From assembly GCA_009760885.1 (NCBI GenBank), contig CM019713.1:8306266-8370265 (forward strand): DNA of 64,000 nt, in the 5' to 3' direction. The notes under the pieces are model-generated. The model saw nothing but the letters and a program-made list of their open reading frames with translations, made no database searches and was not told the origin of the DNA. A program made the translations under genes and the position numbers. Shown here piece by piece: positions 14,401-29,400 of the stretch (position 1 is the first letter of the stretch; the number at the start of each line of letters is the position of its first letter). The stretch comes from Achatina immaculata (Eukaryota; Mollusca; Gastropoda; Stylommatophora; Achatinidae).

Positions 14401-17400
14401 GCAGTTTGTTCAGTGGTTTTCCTTTCCTTAAAATTTCCATACATCAGCCAAAAGAAAGGGAGAATCTAACTGTATGAAACTGCAAATTGGTTTGTCCATT
14501 TGCATTTGTTTGTTGTTTCCTGAGATACATCATGCAGTGAGATGAGCAAGGGAATGGTGTTGGTACATTGTTTTATTGTTTTCTTTATGGCTTAGGCTTA
14601 ATTAAGCTTACAAGCATGGTGTTTTGAACAGATTTTAATAGCCTTGTCATAGAATTTTTTATAGTATTATCAGTATGGCCTTTTTTTTGGGGGGTGGGTG
14701 GGGGGGGGGGGGGAAGGCAGAAGGAAGGGAGAGAGCTCTGTATGTGTGTGTGTGTGCTAGGTTCATGGAGGATTGTAAAATCTAATAGTTAAAATTATTT
14801 GATGTCTTTTCCCATTGACTTATAGAAACCATACGTCCCAGAATTCTGTTATAAATCTGGAACACAGAAAGCTTAACTTCTTGTTGTTAAACTGTTATTA
14901 TAATTAAAAAACTATACATATTCTTGATATAAAATCATGAAGTTGTTTCCACCTTGTATAATCATAATTTGTTTTTCTTGCTGGAAGATTATAATGTTAT
15001 GGACAGTTACTCTAAAAGATCATTGCACATATGAAAATATTTACTTTGGGTTTTTTTTTTCCTGTACATTATTTTATTACTTTTCAGTTTTTGTATCCTG
15101 ATCTATGGTGTGGTATGCCGTAACAAAAACAATTTTTAACAAATTCATCATCCTTATCACGCACTGTTTTCAGGCAAAAGGTTAATGATAATGAATCTCC
15201 AGCTTCCATGCTCCTTCACTTTGATGGTGCAATCAGCCAAGCTGTATCCTGTTTAGTTTCATTTGTTATCTTCTCATTTACATCTCTGTCTACCTCTCCC
15301 TCATTTCCCTTCCACTTTTCCTTCTAGTATGGTCTTATATTGTTATGAGTTTTGATATGGAAAAAATATTTTGTTTTCTTGATCCTTATTTCTTTGAAAA
15401 GTTCACATTGCACTTGTAGTTGTTCTAATACTTGTGCATTTGTTCTTTTCATTCTCTGTGATAAATGACCTACTTTCATGTAGATTCACATTTCTGCTGC
15501 ATTTATCCTTCTCTCTGATTTTTTTTGTCTTAGAGTCTAGGTTTCTGCTCTGTACAGTAATACAGAATAGATATGACATTTTATAAATCTCATTTTTGTT
15601 TCTATGGGCAGATTTCCGGATAACATTGTCTTCATGGTGAATGTGGTTTTCCTACTCTTTTCTTTTCTCATCTTTGGTCAGTATATCTCTAAGTAGCTAT
15701 AGTTTGTCACTTGCTCCAGTTTATCATTTTTTTATGGTTATATCCATCTGTGACTTTGTTCTTTCCTGCTGAACACCATTACTTTGGTCTTCATAATATT
15801 GTTCTCTAGTCCCCATTCTTGGCTTGTGTTGTTTATCTTATCTAGTAATTTCTGTAGGTTTTGTGGATTCTCTGCCAGAAGGACTGTATCATTTTCATAC
15901 CTTAGGTTGTTGATATTTCTACCCCCTCTGTTCTGTCCTGGTTGTTCATCTGAGTGTCTGAAGATGTTCTTTATGTACAGGTTGAACAGACATGGAGACA
16001 GAACACATCCTTGCCTGACTAACTTTTTTAACAAAGTGGATGTTCTTTTTTTTTTTTTTAACAAATTGGATGTTATTGTGTTTTGTAAGGTAATTACTGC
16101 TGTCTGGGAAATAACTCTGCTTTTGTTTTGATAGTGAACATGGCCCGAGTTCATTACTTGCCCATTTTATAAATGTGAATTATATCTAACTTCACTTGAG
16201 TATTCATACATAGATAAGTAATATCATCATTTGTTTAACAATATTTTTGGCATATAAAATATATCAGAAGATAAGAAGCTTCTGTTAGTAAATATTGTAA
16301 TTATTTTTTTTCCCTGCACTGATCTTAAAAGTGTGTAAGAGGGAAGGTAAATAGATTATATAACTATTATTGATTTTGTGCTAATTTTTAAAAAAAACTT
16401 AAATGTTCTGCTCAATAGATTCATTCTGTCTTAGCCAGTATTTTCATTATACATCAAGATTCTTTGTCTGTTTTTTTTACTGATTTCACCATATATTTTC
16501 TTTGTGTCTCATTTATAATTCAGTTCTTGAACAAGCCAAGATTATCTCAGCATGTTCAGTGTTAATCATTTTTTTTAAAATGGATAATGTAGTTATGACT
16601 AGATAATAGTAGATAAATTATGGTTAATGTAGTCTCTTTCTGTCCTGTGTAGATAATAAAAGATATAGTTATGGTTAATGCAGTCTCTTTATGACTTATT
16701 CTTCATTCAGCCTTTTTTTTGGGCCATGTTTATATTTATAGCTATGTATAAATTATGAAAAATGTAGAAACAGCTTTATTACTTAACGACTACAAAGTTG
16801 TGGTGTTTCGGCATGAGCCTTAATCATACAAAAACATACAGGATGAAGAAATAAAGAGAGGAGATAAAGTATAAATTCACATGAATACTATTTAAAAAAT
16901 AAATAAATAGTGTACTTAGCTGTAAATTGTAAGGTGTAGCTTGTCCGACATTGTGTGTTATATACTTATACACTAATTATTGTATATTTATAGCTGTGTT
17001 AGTTAAAAACAGCAGCTGAACCAATATTAAATATATACAATGCTTTAAAAGAGAGTATCAGATTTATAATATAAATTGATTTAAATAAGATTTTTCATTT
17101 TAAAAAATAATTTCGTGTAAAAGATAAATAGAGATATGACAGCTTTCCAAAGGCATTACATTGAATATTAATTAAAAATCACTTTAAACAATATTGTTGA
17201 TATCAGAAATTATTGTACTTAGTTCTGTTTTGGACTGATAGGTTTTTAGTATGTAGAACTGTGTAGATGCTGTAGAGGTTTTTAAATTTCTTTAATTCTA
17301 TTGCTTGTTAGTTAGTAATGTTTCAGCATGAAGTAATGCATGTTTTGTTTTTCACCTCTACACTGACTAGAGATGTAAGTTTTCCAGGCCATGTGGAAAT

Positions 17401-20400
17401 CAAACATTTTCCATCATTTCTTTTCCACAGGAGGATGGTGGCAGCGCTGTCAGCAACTACATTGTGGAGAAACAGGACAAGGCCACGGGCCGATGGGAAC
17501 CTGTCAGCAAGTTTGTTAGGGGTACAAAGTACGAGGTTCTTGGGTTAACTGAAGGTCATGCCTACAACTTCCGAGTCAGTGCCGAGAATGAGTATGGAGT
17601 TGGAGAACCTTTGGAGACTGTATTTTCCACAGTGGCTCAACACCCATTCAGTGAGTCCTATCAAAGATTTGCAGTTTTTGTGATTGCTTTTCACTTTATA
17701 CATGAATATTATGTATTGAAACATTTCCTATATTTGTTTTGTCTTGATTGTGTGTTATACTGTTGCAGTGCATTTACTGATGTTTAAGAGCAAGATAGTA
17801 TTGAATGATACTGAAAGTAATTTCAAAATCATCATCATCATCAGTCTTTTGTGCTCCCAAAGGAGCATAAGACATCAACAAATGTTCTCTAACCAATCCT
17901 GACTTGAGCAAGTTGGGATACCTCAAACCATGTTTTTCTGGCTTCCTTTAGCTCTTCCTGTATTGTGCATCCCAATGTTCCCAATGTCCTGCCCTTCTTT
18001 CTTTTTCATTGAAATGTCCAAATCTAGGTGGTATAGGGGTGTGTTGTTTTTTTTTCTGATAATAGTATGTGGCCCAGCCATTTCAATCTTTATCTTTTTT
18101 ACCTCTTTAGTAATGTTCTCAGTTATTTCAAAATAATACTACAATGTTTCCTGAGTATATGATTCATTTCGCATTTTTTTCATAAGATTCCTCATGCAAC
18201 TTGAAAATTTACTGCTGACAATCAGTGCCAGCAAATTCTCTTTTCATTGTTCATTCTTTGCTGAGAATTGCAAGTTTTTCGCTGGTTTTAAAAATCAGCC
18301 TTTGTGAAACTCTTGTCTTTAAATAAAAGGAAAAATTGAACTGTTTTTACTGTTGTTTTCTTGATACTTATTGTCATTGATATTAGATGTGTGTTCATTT
18401 CTGCTGAACATTTTACAGCTACACCTGAGTCTCCACTGCATGTGGTTGTTGATGATGTGGATGAAGCCTCAGTGACTTTGAAATGGACAAAACCAAAGAG
18501 TGATGGAGGCAAGAAGCTGGATGGATATGTCATTGAGTACAAGGAGCCTTCATCTAACAGATGGAAAACTTACAATGAAACCCCTATCAAGGAGTCTATG
18601 GGTACAGGTAATTCCTTTTAACAAATATTGAAATTTTGGTGTCTGAAACATCTAAAATACTGTACAAAATTAGGGACAAACAAGATTAATGTTAACATTT
18701 CTTGGATTTTATTACCAAAACTGTACGTAACTGAAACACACATATTGTATCTCAATGGACCAAAAGATAAACTAGCATTGCTTCCTTATACAAGTGGTTA
18801 TCACTGAATATGTAACTATTCTCAGTGAAAGGTCTGGAAAATGACACAGAATATGAATTTCGTGTGAGAGCAAAGAATGCTGCAGGCTTGGGCAACCCCA
18901 GTGAATCTACAGGACCAGTGCACGTGAAGCCTAAATACAGTAAGTGTTTATTTTTTTAAAAATAGTTCTAATGCCATGTGTGGTTTATAGCAGACCCATC
19001 AGTTGCTGTCTTTTTTTGAGATACTATGTACCAATTCATTAGTTGGCCTTTATTCTCACAGTATTTCTATGCAGCTTCAACATTTCTTACTTTGCTTCTC
19101 TTGCAGTAGTTTAGTGAGACTTGTCTTCTTCAGCTTTCCGAGTCATTAAGGCTCATTGCTGCAGATAAGATTTACCTCCATTCCTCTCTATTCCTAATCT
19201 CTCTCCAGTTGGTGACACCAGTTTCCTTTATATCCTCTTCTATGTTGTCTATCAGTCTCTGTCTTGGTGTGTCTCTTGGTCTTGTTTCCTTCATCTCTTG
19301 CACACACATCGTTTTCATTTGTCTATTTTCTGCCATTCTTTCTGTGTGGCCCAACTGGCGGAAACTGTTCAGTATCAAGATGAGTAGAGATTTGGCTGCT
19401 TGTATAAAATATTGCTGTTCATCATTTGATCTTAATTTCTGTCCCCTTGGTTTGCTGTTCAGGTTTGCTGCTAGTAATTTATCATGGATAAAATCTTTAC
19501 TCAAGTTGGAATTTATAAATGTTTGAAATAATCATAGGTTGATGGGATGACTTTGTTGACTTCATGGATAATAATACCTTTGTATTTATAATTGTCAGTC
19601 TATGGTAAGCATAACTGCATAATCATAGTTATGTAAATTTCTATAAGCATTTATGTTCTTTTCTCAAACATCTTCATAGAAGTGGGCCAATCTTTGTGCA
19701 GTTAATTCTGTTTTATTCAACAATTGTGCCAAGTGAGGTTAAAAAAAAAACACATTATGATTTGTCTTAAAGGTAAGCCATCTACTCCTGGAGTTCCAGA
19801 AGCAGCAAGAGTTGGAAAGACATTTGTGGAACTGAAGTGGGATAAGCCAAGAAATGATGGGGGATCCAAGATCACAGGTCTGTTTAACTCTTTCCACCCG
19901 CATTATGTCTAAAAACATTCCTTATGTTCCCTACGATGCAGGCATTTTGGGGAAGGGGTCCCTGTGTAAAAGTTATTGTACCGAATTAATTCCATGATCA
20001 CCACTTGTGTATCACACATTAAAATAAGTAGAAATGAATGAAGATTCCATAAATGAAGTTATTTATCATTTTAAAAAAAACAAAGAAAAGAAAAAAAACA
20101 CAACTGGCGTGAAATGATGGAATGATTTTTGGCGCTAACAAAAATTTTAGGGCTCAGCAATAAAATCTTCTTTATTCTTACCTTAATTGTGTCACAATCC
20201 AATATAGAATACGTAGTCATTCAAATTTAAACACAGAAGAACCAATATTTATGGATGTTTGTGACATCCAGTAAATCTAACAGGTCTACAGCTACGAGAA
20301 ATACATATAGTAAGATAGGTCCAGTCAGTCAGAGTGACTATTCTACCACTCGATCTCGAAAAAACTTGGATTTTACACTCCTATCGTGATATTCAACATG

Positions 20401-23400
20401 GTTCCCTTTATCAGGCGTGCTTAAACACTAGTTTAACTTTGGATTCAGAAGAGCTCTGACTAGTTAATTGAAAAGTTACATCGTGTTTCCAATGAAAGAA
20501 AGTTCGAAACCTTATAGGTCTGTGTCGGTGGGAGCAGCATATACCAGAAAATGCCTTTCAGGGCTGGTGCAAATTGAAACAGTTAATGTATTAAAGGGAT
20601 TATTTGTGTTTTTAAACATATGGAAGATGATTATTTTTATATAATATTCTTTCCTAGATATATACTTAACTTCCATTTATTTTCTTGTATGTTGTTTATA
20701 TTTGTAGAAGACAGCAATATCAGAGTGTCATATATTACTTGGATCATAAAAATAAAATGCTTACTGTTCTTTTGTGATAAATCTTGTGTGCTATCATAGT
20801 CTTGTTTGGCTGTGGTTCATTGGTCCTGATGTCGTTATCTTTCCACCAGTATCAACAGGCAGGTATTTATTTTAACTATGACTGCCCTTGTTCATAAATA
20901 GGTTGTATCTGATTAACTAAAGGATCTACTTGCAGCACACTAATTAGTTATATCTTACATCCTTCCCATTCTGTTAAACATGACAAAGGGCTCGCATATT
21001 ATAGTTCACCAAGTTTTCCTGTTTTCGACAAGCTTTTCAGCCTCATCAAGGGATTTTTTATGTCTGCTAATTTGGCCTCTCTTAACAATGTCCTCTTTAG
21101 AGTTTCACGTGGTCGACCTCTTTTTCTTTGGCCTGTTGTGTTCCACTTGATAGCTTGTTTTGAGATTCTCTGACTGTTTCTTCTCATCATATGACCAATA
21201 TATGTCCATCTCCTTTTTCTGATCACACATGAGACAGGCTGTTGTTCACTCATCTGCCTTATCTCTAGGTTGTTCTTGAATTCATTCCACTTATTATTTA
21301 TATCCACTTATTAATTATACAGCAGTGACCAAAATAATTATGATGATCTGAATGAAAGTTCAAGGTTCAAAATTGAGACTCCGGCGTCATTTCTTTCAGG
21401 ACAGCTCCATATATGCTGCTAATAGTTCCTGTCAAATTTTTAACTTTGAACCAAAATATTTCTACAGTTATTATTTTGTTTGTTACTGCATATTTTAGCA
21501 TTCCTTAAATAGCACTCTATGAACAAAAATGGGACATAGTTAAGCATTATAATGTACACATTTATTTCAGGTTATGTTGTTGAGAAACGAGAAAAGGGCA
21601 TGTCACTCTGGACAAAGGCTAATGAGTATCCAGTCATCGACAACACTTTTACTGTTTCTGGGCTGCCAGAAAATTCAGAGTATGAATTTCGCATTGCTGC
21701 CACCAATGCTGCAGGCACAGGGGAGCCAAGCCTACCATGTGCTCCAATCAAGATCAAAGAGAGGATTGGTAAATCTTTTTTTAATAGAAACTAAAGAGAT
21801 AAATTATGGATATTGTGTTGTTTCTAGTAAAGAGTGCAATTATTTTGTGTGTTTATTATCAGAATTTCAGTTCTTCTGCCTCCTTACAACTGTGAACTTG
21901 AAATGCCTTTGTGAAGATCTTGAAACAAAGACATTATATTATAGGGAGGTAAGGTAAGCTAAGGTAAAGAGGAAAGCTGTCCTATCTTGCCATAAGGACA
22001 GCTACAGGATTTGTTAGTACCCATATTTTCCTTGACTTGTCAGCACAGTAGACAGATTTTGTCAGCCATCATGCCTTATTGCCTTTCTGACCCCGGATCC
22101 AGACAAAGCCAGATAATCTTTTTCTACAGCAAGGTGACTGGAGCATGACCTTGTTCAACTTCCACATATAAATGCAATAATGGCTACATGAGTCAGTACT
22201 GCAAGCGGCCTTACTTGGAGGAAGAAAATTTTACACCTGTAAATGGTTCACTGTCTTTAATGGCAATGTCATAACTTTAGAATAGTCATCCTTATTTCCA
22301 TGGGGTTTCAGAACATCATTAATCTGTGCTTACAACAAGTTGAAAGTCAAAGATGTTCTGACCTTACACCACAAAAGTCACAGTTTTGTATAGAGGTTTA
22401 TGAGAGCATTAAATGTCTAGAGCAGATGTATGTATGTATGTATGTATATGTATATCTGTCTGTCTGTTGTCTAGTACAGCAGTAACTTCTATAAAATTCT
22501 CAGTGACAATATCAGATATTTCATGGACTCAAGGCAAAGCATAAGAGAACAGAATAATTAAGCATAGTCTGAATAAAGAAATAGCAGAACAAATGTTCAA
22601 AAGGCTCCATTTTCCATCGTCCAGTGAACAGAAGGAAAGAATTGTTATTATAAGTCATAAATAAAATATATTTCAAGTATTTTAGCATTCCTGGAAATCC
22701 TTTTCCGTAGCCTTTTGATACCAACTTGCAGCTGCAGTTACTGTGCTTGGCAACAGTGTTTCGTATATGTCATAAATTTATGCCTGCCAATTCAATTCAT
22801 TAAAAGCAGACATTTTAATGCACACACACAAAATTGTAATATTATGTGTCTATGTGTTTGTTTAGCATTATATTTTTTCCAAATTCTTCAGCTGGACATG
22901 CCCCAGAGTTTGTGAAGAAGCTTCACAATGTGAAGGCTCCACTTGGAGGTGATGCCATTTTCAGTGTAGAGGTTTCAGGGTCACCAACTCCAGAAGTTTT
23001 ATGGTAAGGCAGAAGAGTGAAATTTAGGGACATCGCTTTACATTGTCCTTTAGTTGCTTATCTCAGCAGAGTTTGAAACATTTGCATATTTGCTAATTTT
23101 GCAATATTGTAAGTACTTATTTAGCAGTCAATGTAACATTTTGTGTATGCGAAGTATATAACAGAACTACTTTAAAATGTTTCACTTTTTGTTATGGGAA
23201 TGTTTATTGAGAATTAATTTCATGTAATGTTCACATAAAAAACAATAAACATTCAAAAACAGATTTGTAAGTGTACAGTTTTATATGAAACACAGACTTC
23301 AACAGATATTAATACTGTAATAAACTTACCATATTCAGTGTAGTACAAAGATGGATAATTTTATTAATTAAGATGTGATAGCAACCAAAACATTGAATTT

Positions 23401-26400
23401 TTTCTTTTTTTAGTAAGAAAAGTGTTACTAAAGATAGGTGATATTTTCCTCTTATACTGTATATGTGATTTAATTCATACAGTTCCAAGCTGGCTGGATA
23501 GATTTTAAATTTACATGTTTGAGAATGCACTTGTTGCTTATCTCCTTGGAACTGCAAGCAACTGACACTGAAGATGCTGGAGCATAAGTTTGCTATGACT
23601 TGTCTCCCTTCTCATATATCTTTCAGTGTTGAGGGAGTCAAATAGATGTCCTCATAGGGCTCAGTGGTGCTTCATGCAATGGAATTTGTAAGGTTTCTGT
23701 AATTTGCTCCCTCCACATCTTGTATGGGTGGCTTCTTTCTCTATTTTTTATGGTTCTTAGTGTGAATGCAGTTAGTGTAGTGAATTTGGAGTGAATTTGC
23801 AGTGGCTAGCTTGAAGATTAGGAGTAAATTTCTTTTTTTTAAATCGAGTTTCTAGGCAGACTCCGCACACTAAGAAACAGTGATACTTAATTATTAGTCT
23901 TGCTGAACCTTATTATCAGGAACATCAACCAAAAGGTAGAAAAGGGTTTTAGCTAACTATGGGTTGCCAGCCTAGATTTCACATCTTTTCTCAAAGTGAG
24001 TTAGTTAGAATCTATGAATGTGGTAAGTAACTATGAAATTTAACATCTAGTTACATTTTTCTGATTTACCTGACATCAAGATCTTCCTCTTTTATCTGAC
24101 ATAATTTTAAATCCAGGATATTATCATAATTTTACCATTTTAGTAGTTACATCTTTCTCATATGTACATCCTTTTTATCAGTTTGAAAATAGCAAAGATA
24201 GTCAGAAATTTCATATTAATGCAACCGTGTCATACATAAAAATCAAACAGAATGTTTTTTGCGAAGATAGTTTTATTTCAGATACATATTTCAGCTGTTC
24301 ATGTCCCCATAAACTTCAACTTTTGCAATTCAGGAGCTGGTTTACGCTCACATTCAACCATATGACCCAGTCATCTTCACAGATGACTCAGTGCTGCAGG
24401 GCAGAAAGAGTGGATGGGGCTTCATTGTCTGTAGGCGAGGCAGACTAGTACAGCACTGCAAGCAGGGGACTTACTTTACACAACATCGAGCACGTAGGTG
24501 GAGATTGAGGGAGTGAACAAGGCTCTGTCATGGCTAGTTTGGCAGGATAATACACATGGTGTGGTGATGGACTCTCAAGCATTCGTCGCAAGATAGAAAG
24601 GGGTTTGCTATGTCATCTTGCGATAATCCAGTGTCAACAGGTTGATGTGGTTATATTGCCCAGGGCATGGGGGAGTGAGAGGCAGTGAGGTAGCCCATCA
24701 CGTTGACCATAATGTTATTGCAACATATATGATTCCTATAGATAGGACAGATATACTGAAGTTAGTGGCTGAGGACCTGGCACAGAAGGAGGAATGGGTG
24801 TGTGTGGATAATATATATCTACAGAGAATGAAAGACAGAGGTATGAGGAGGGAGGAGGAAGAGCTGGGTATGCTGGCTAGTAGAATTCGAGGTTGCTAGA
24901 ACCAGCAGCTGACTGGCACAATTAGTGTTCATACTCTTCAGTGGTTACTGAAACCGAGAGCAGAGCATGTATAGGTGTGCCCCAAATACAATGATGCTAA
25001 TTCCTAGATTCAAGATTCAACCTTTGTGTTTCCTTTTTCCTAAAACATTTAGGTTCAAGAATGGTATGGAAATAGGTTCTGCTGGAAGAAACCGGATTAG
25101 AGTAGATGGAGATGTTCATACCCTCATTATTGGTGAAATTTATGACAAAGATGCAGGGGAGATTATGTGTGAACTGAAGAACCCTCATGGCAGAGAATCC
25201 TGCACTGCACAATTATCAGTTCTTGGTGAGAGTTCATCACTCTTTGTTGTTTAACTTTGTTTTGTTTTCTTTTTTTTAGCCATGTAAGGAACAAAAGTGA
25301 CAAAAAAGTTGCATGAGTGCTAGATGTTTAAGGTATAAGCGTTGCACTTGCCTGCCACCTCTCCCTCAGATTTACCTTGGAATTTAAGCATCTAAGGAGA
25401 TGAAGTAGTAGCTACATGAAACAGCAAGCAAGATGAAGTCAGGTCTTTTTATTATAATCAGTAATTAAACAGTCATTGTCACTAAAAAAAAATGAAAGAA
25501 GGAAAGAAAGGATAAAGAGAACATCTGTAAATTTACTGTATTGTTTTATGTTTTGTTTTTTTTTCACTCTTTATCTATCATGAGCCATTTAAGCAGCTTT
25601 TGAAAATTTAAAAAAAAAAAAAAAGAAAACTACAGTCATATAGTTTTGTTCCCTAGATGGAAATTCATAATTTAAGTATCATAATTGCTAAAAATAGGCA
25701 TAGCATCAGTTCTCCTTTGAGGTTATTCAGACCAGGCTTTTTTTTCACTTTAATATCCAGTTTCTTTCTTCTAGCTAGATCTTATTTTCATGCTTCTAAA
25801 CTTCAGCACCGCCAAGACTGGAGAAAGAGCTGAGGGACCAGAAAGTTACTGCTGGTGAACAGTTCAAAGTGAAGCTGCCATTTAGTGGTACAGGACCTTT
25901 TGAAGTCAAAGTTAAGAAGGATGGCAAGGAAGTTCTAGAGGATAGCCGTGTCAAGATCTCTCCATTTGATGATTTTGTGACTTTTGTTATCAAAGGTGAG
26001 TTTGGCGTATATGTTGAATGTAGTCATTATTTGAGTATGTATATAAATACTAACATATATAAGTATATTTTTTTAAGCTGAAGGAGATGGATTTCAACAA
26101 CATACAGTCACTGGATATGAATGCTAGATTTTCCAGCCAGAGACAGAGTGAGCCAGCAAGTAGTGGAAATATTCTTCCTCATCAAAACTAAGGAAGTTCC
26201 ATACAACTCCATCAGCTAGACTGTAAAAGCCCAGTACTGTAATATTATATGCCAGGAGAAACCACTGATAACAGCAAAGCTTATTGTGATCTCCATAAAA
26301 ACCACTTGAAACCTACAGTCTGGTAAAAACATCACAGTTTGCTCAGTTCTGGTGTGCTATTACAACATGACTGTGTGGCTTCACATGACATTTTTAACAG

Positions 26401-29400
26401 TTCAACAAATTACAAATTTGTGTTTGGAGTGTCTCCCACATCCTGTTTATTCACCTGACCTTGTGCGATGTGATTTTCATGTTTGGATGCTTCAGGGAGG
26501 TACTAAATGGGAAGAAGTTTTGTATGGGCAAATAGATTAAAAAGGCCATGCATATCTGGCAACAGGGTCAGTGAGAAGAACTTTTTTTTTTTTTCTGAAG
26601 AAATCCAGGCATTGATGAAGCAATAGCAGATCTGGATTGAATGCAATGGGGAGTATGTTGAAGAGTGAAGAGATGTTTTCAATCATGTTTGTACAATTTA
26701 TTCAAGTAAGAAAAATTAGGGTTACTTTTTTACTCGCCCTCCTATACATATATATATATATATATATGCATGTGAAGGAGCTGAGCATGTACATTTATAC
26801 TGAGGATTGTCAAACCATAACTGGACAAGGTCATGCCTTACACCTTACTTCCTTGTAGTGCTCCAATAATAAAAAAGCTTCTCACACAGCAGCCTGATCA
26901 ACAGGGTAGGAATCAATAAGGCCCTTCTAGTAGTAGAGTTTATGGAAAATGCTAGTACCACAGTTTGCTGAGCAGCCATTTTACACATATTCTTGTGTAC
27001 AACCAAGGAATTTAACTCTTTGTATACTGGGGGTGTTTCCCTCAAAAGACCAAGGGGGGTAAATTTCACAATGTGAAGTGGGATGGTTGTCACATTTAAA
27101 ATAATGACAAAGGCATAATCTGATCTGTAGTATGAAGTATTCTACCTTATTTTGAAGAAGAAAAAATGTATTTTGTTTTTCAAATAAAATTTTTTACATT
27201 TTATTAGTATACAACAAAAAAAAAGAGCTACGAACTGAGAAGAAAGAATGGAAAATGAAGTAATAAAATAAATTTTTTGTCACTTACCCATCAAGTTAAA
27301 GCGAGTTTAACCACTGTAGTTGGTTATATAATTCCATAATGAATAAAAATGTACACAAACACCTGTTCTTTAACATATCTTACAAAATTTACATGAAAAT
27401 ATGCACTAGTTATGCATTCACAGCAAACTAAAAACACCAAGTGTGTAGGTAATATTTACATGAAAACAAGTGGGCGGTCGTTGATTAATATTTACCAGAA
27501 AACAGGCCATTGTGTTTTGGTTTTTGTTTTTTTTTAAATTTGAAGCATTCTACAACATTTAATTTTTTTAATTACACAATCTCCAGCATTACTTATTGTG
27601 ATATTACAGCTAGTACTAGCAAAAAGCTGAGAAGTAGTATCACCAGCTACCCTTCTAACACATTTTGCTGCTGGACCAAAAAAAAACACAAAAGATCCTT
27701 TCAATCACTGCCACGTGTGCCGAAAATTCACAATTTCTACTACTACATTCTCTACACCACAGTCTAGACAATTTTAAATTAAATTCTGAGCTTGTAATGC
27801 AGAAATATGCTGCTCTGGACGAAAGAAACTAGCACTGGAAGCCATATTTGTTGATAAACAAAGGCCTATCTACGATAAACTTTGAAAAACTCGCTTTAAA
27901 TGAACAAAGAATCGCTCTGTTTTCTGCTCAAACCACGCGCTTAATGTGGACAACTGAATTCTGGAAGGAAGTCAACTGCTGGTTTTAAGATACTTTGATT
28001 ATTTTCAAAATTAGAGAGCTACAAACCACCATCGCGCCTCGCGTCTATAAGTATATCGTAACAGGGATACAACCACGCAGGACGTGTGTCCAAATACCCA
28101 AAGAGTTAAGATAGCCATATTTGCCCAGTATCATCATCACATATCTTCTTCATCTTTCATCAGTAATGTTGCTGAGAAAATAGGAGCAAAGTTATTCTAG
28201 TTCCACAGCATTTTCAGCAAGAACATACCACACATATATGCACAAGAACATTCACAGAAATCATGAAAGAATGTATGTATTCAGTAGCATGATGTAAAAT
28301 GATTCATGTGATATTTATGTCTTCCATTTGAAAGAAACTGAAAGAGATGACACTGGCAAATACACCATTGAGATCTCTAATGACAGTGGCACAGTGTCTG
28401 CTCCATTCCAGCTCAGAGTTGTTAGTAAGTCCACAGTTTCCACATGGTCTTGCTACATAACATCTACTAACTGATCTTTTTGATATGCAATGTATATACA
28501 TTTGTTTTGTTTAGGTGCTGATTTATACCAAAACTAGTTTTATCTGTTTTCTTTCAGTGTTTTTGTCCAATTTTTCTTTCAGTCATTGTGGAAGAAGTGT
28601 GTACTTATATGCAGTGAGAGAAGAACTTAATCTAGTCTAGAAGATAGATTATGTCTTTGCTCATTCATTCTCTCCACTGTTTTTTTACAACTTAAGAGCA
28701 GCATAATATGTATACTGGACAAACAGATTTTTCAACTTTAAAATGCTGTTATATGCAAACACAAAGTAATGAAAAAAAACACACAGTATACAAAACATTT
28801 AATGAAGACATGTACTGCATTTTATTTTATTTAAGAAAAAAAAAAAGAAATTAAATGACCAGCTTTCTCTACAAAGTTAAATGGAAGGCACCATGGTACT
28901 GAAGAAATGAGCCCATTTGTTTTTTCAAAGTTTTCCTCCATTGACTGGCACCAATATAATGAACACAGTTTTCTGTAGGAAGATCTTTCAGCTGTCTGTC
29001 CACTTTCTGCTTCTGCTTGCACCAGATACTGAAAAGAAAGTGGAGATTCTCTAGGGTTTTGAAAAAAATATGCAACGGTATGTTCTGAGTGAGTGCAGCT
29101 CTGTAAATGTTTAGAGAATAGTTTTGCCAAAGACACAGTCAGAACCTTGGGGATCTGTATGGACTATTATGAGTCCTTGGAATAATTTCAAAACTATTCT
29201 AGTCTTCATCACAGCATAAAGGTTTATGTTTGGTTTATCTCTTCAAGTGCTTCATATATCATCAATGAGCATAGTAATAATAGTTCCAGCAAAAAAGAAC
29301 AAAGACCAAGAAGATTCCACAAGCAAATGATTTCACTGGACAATTCATTTTGGTTTAATAACCCAGTCCAAAGTTATATTTGTGTGTATTTCAGCTCTTT

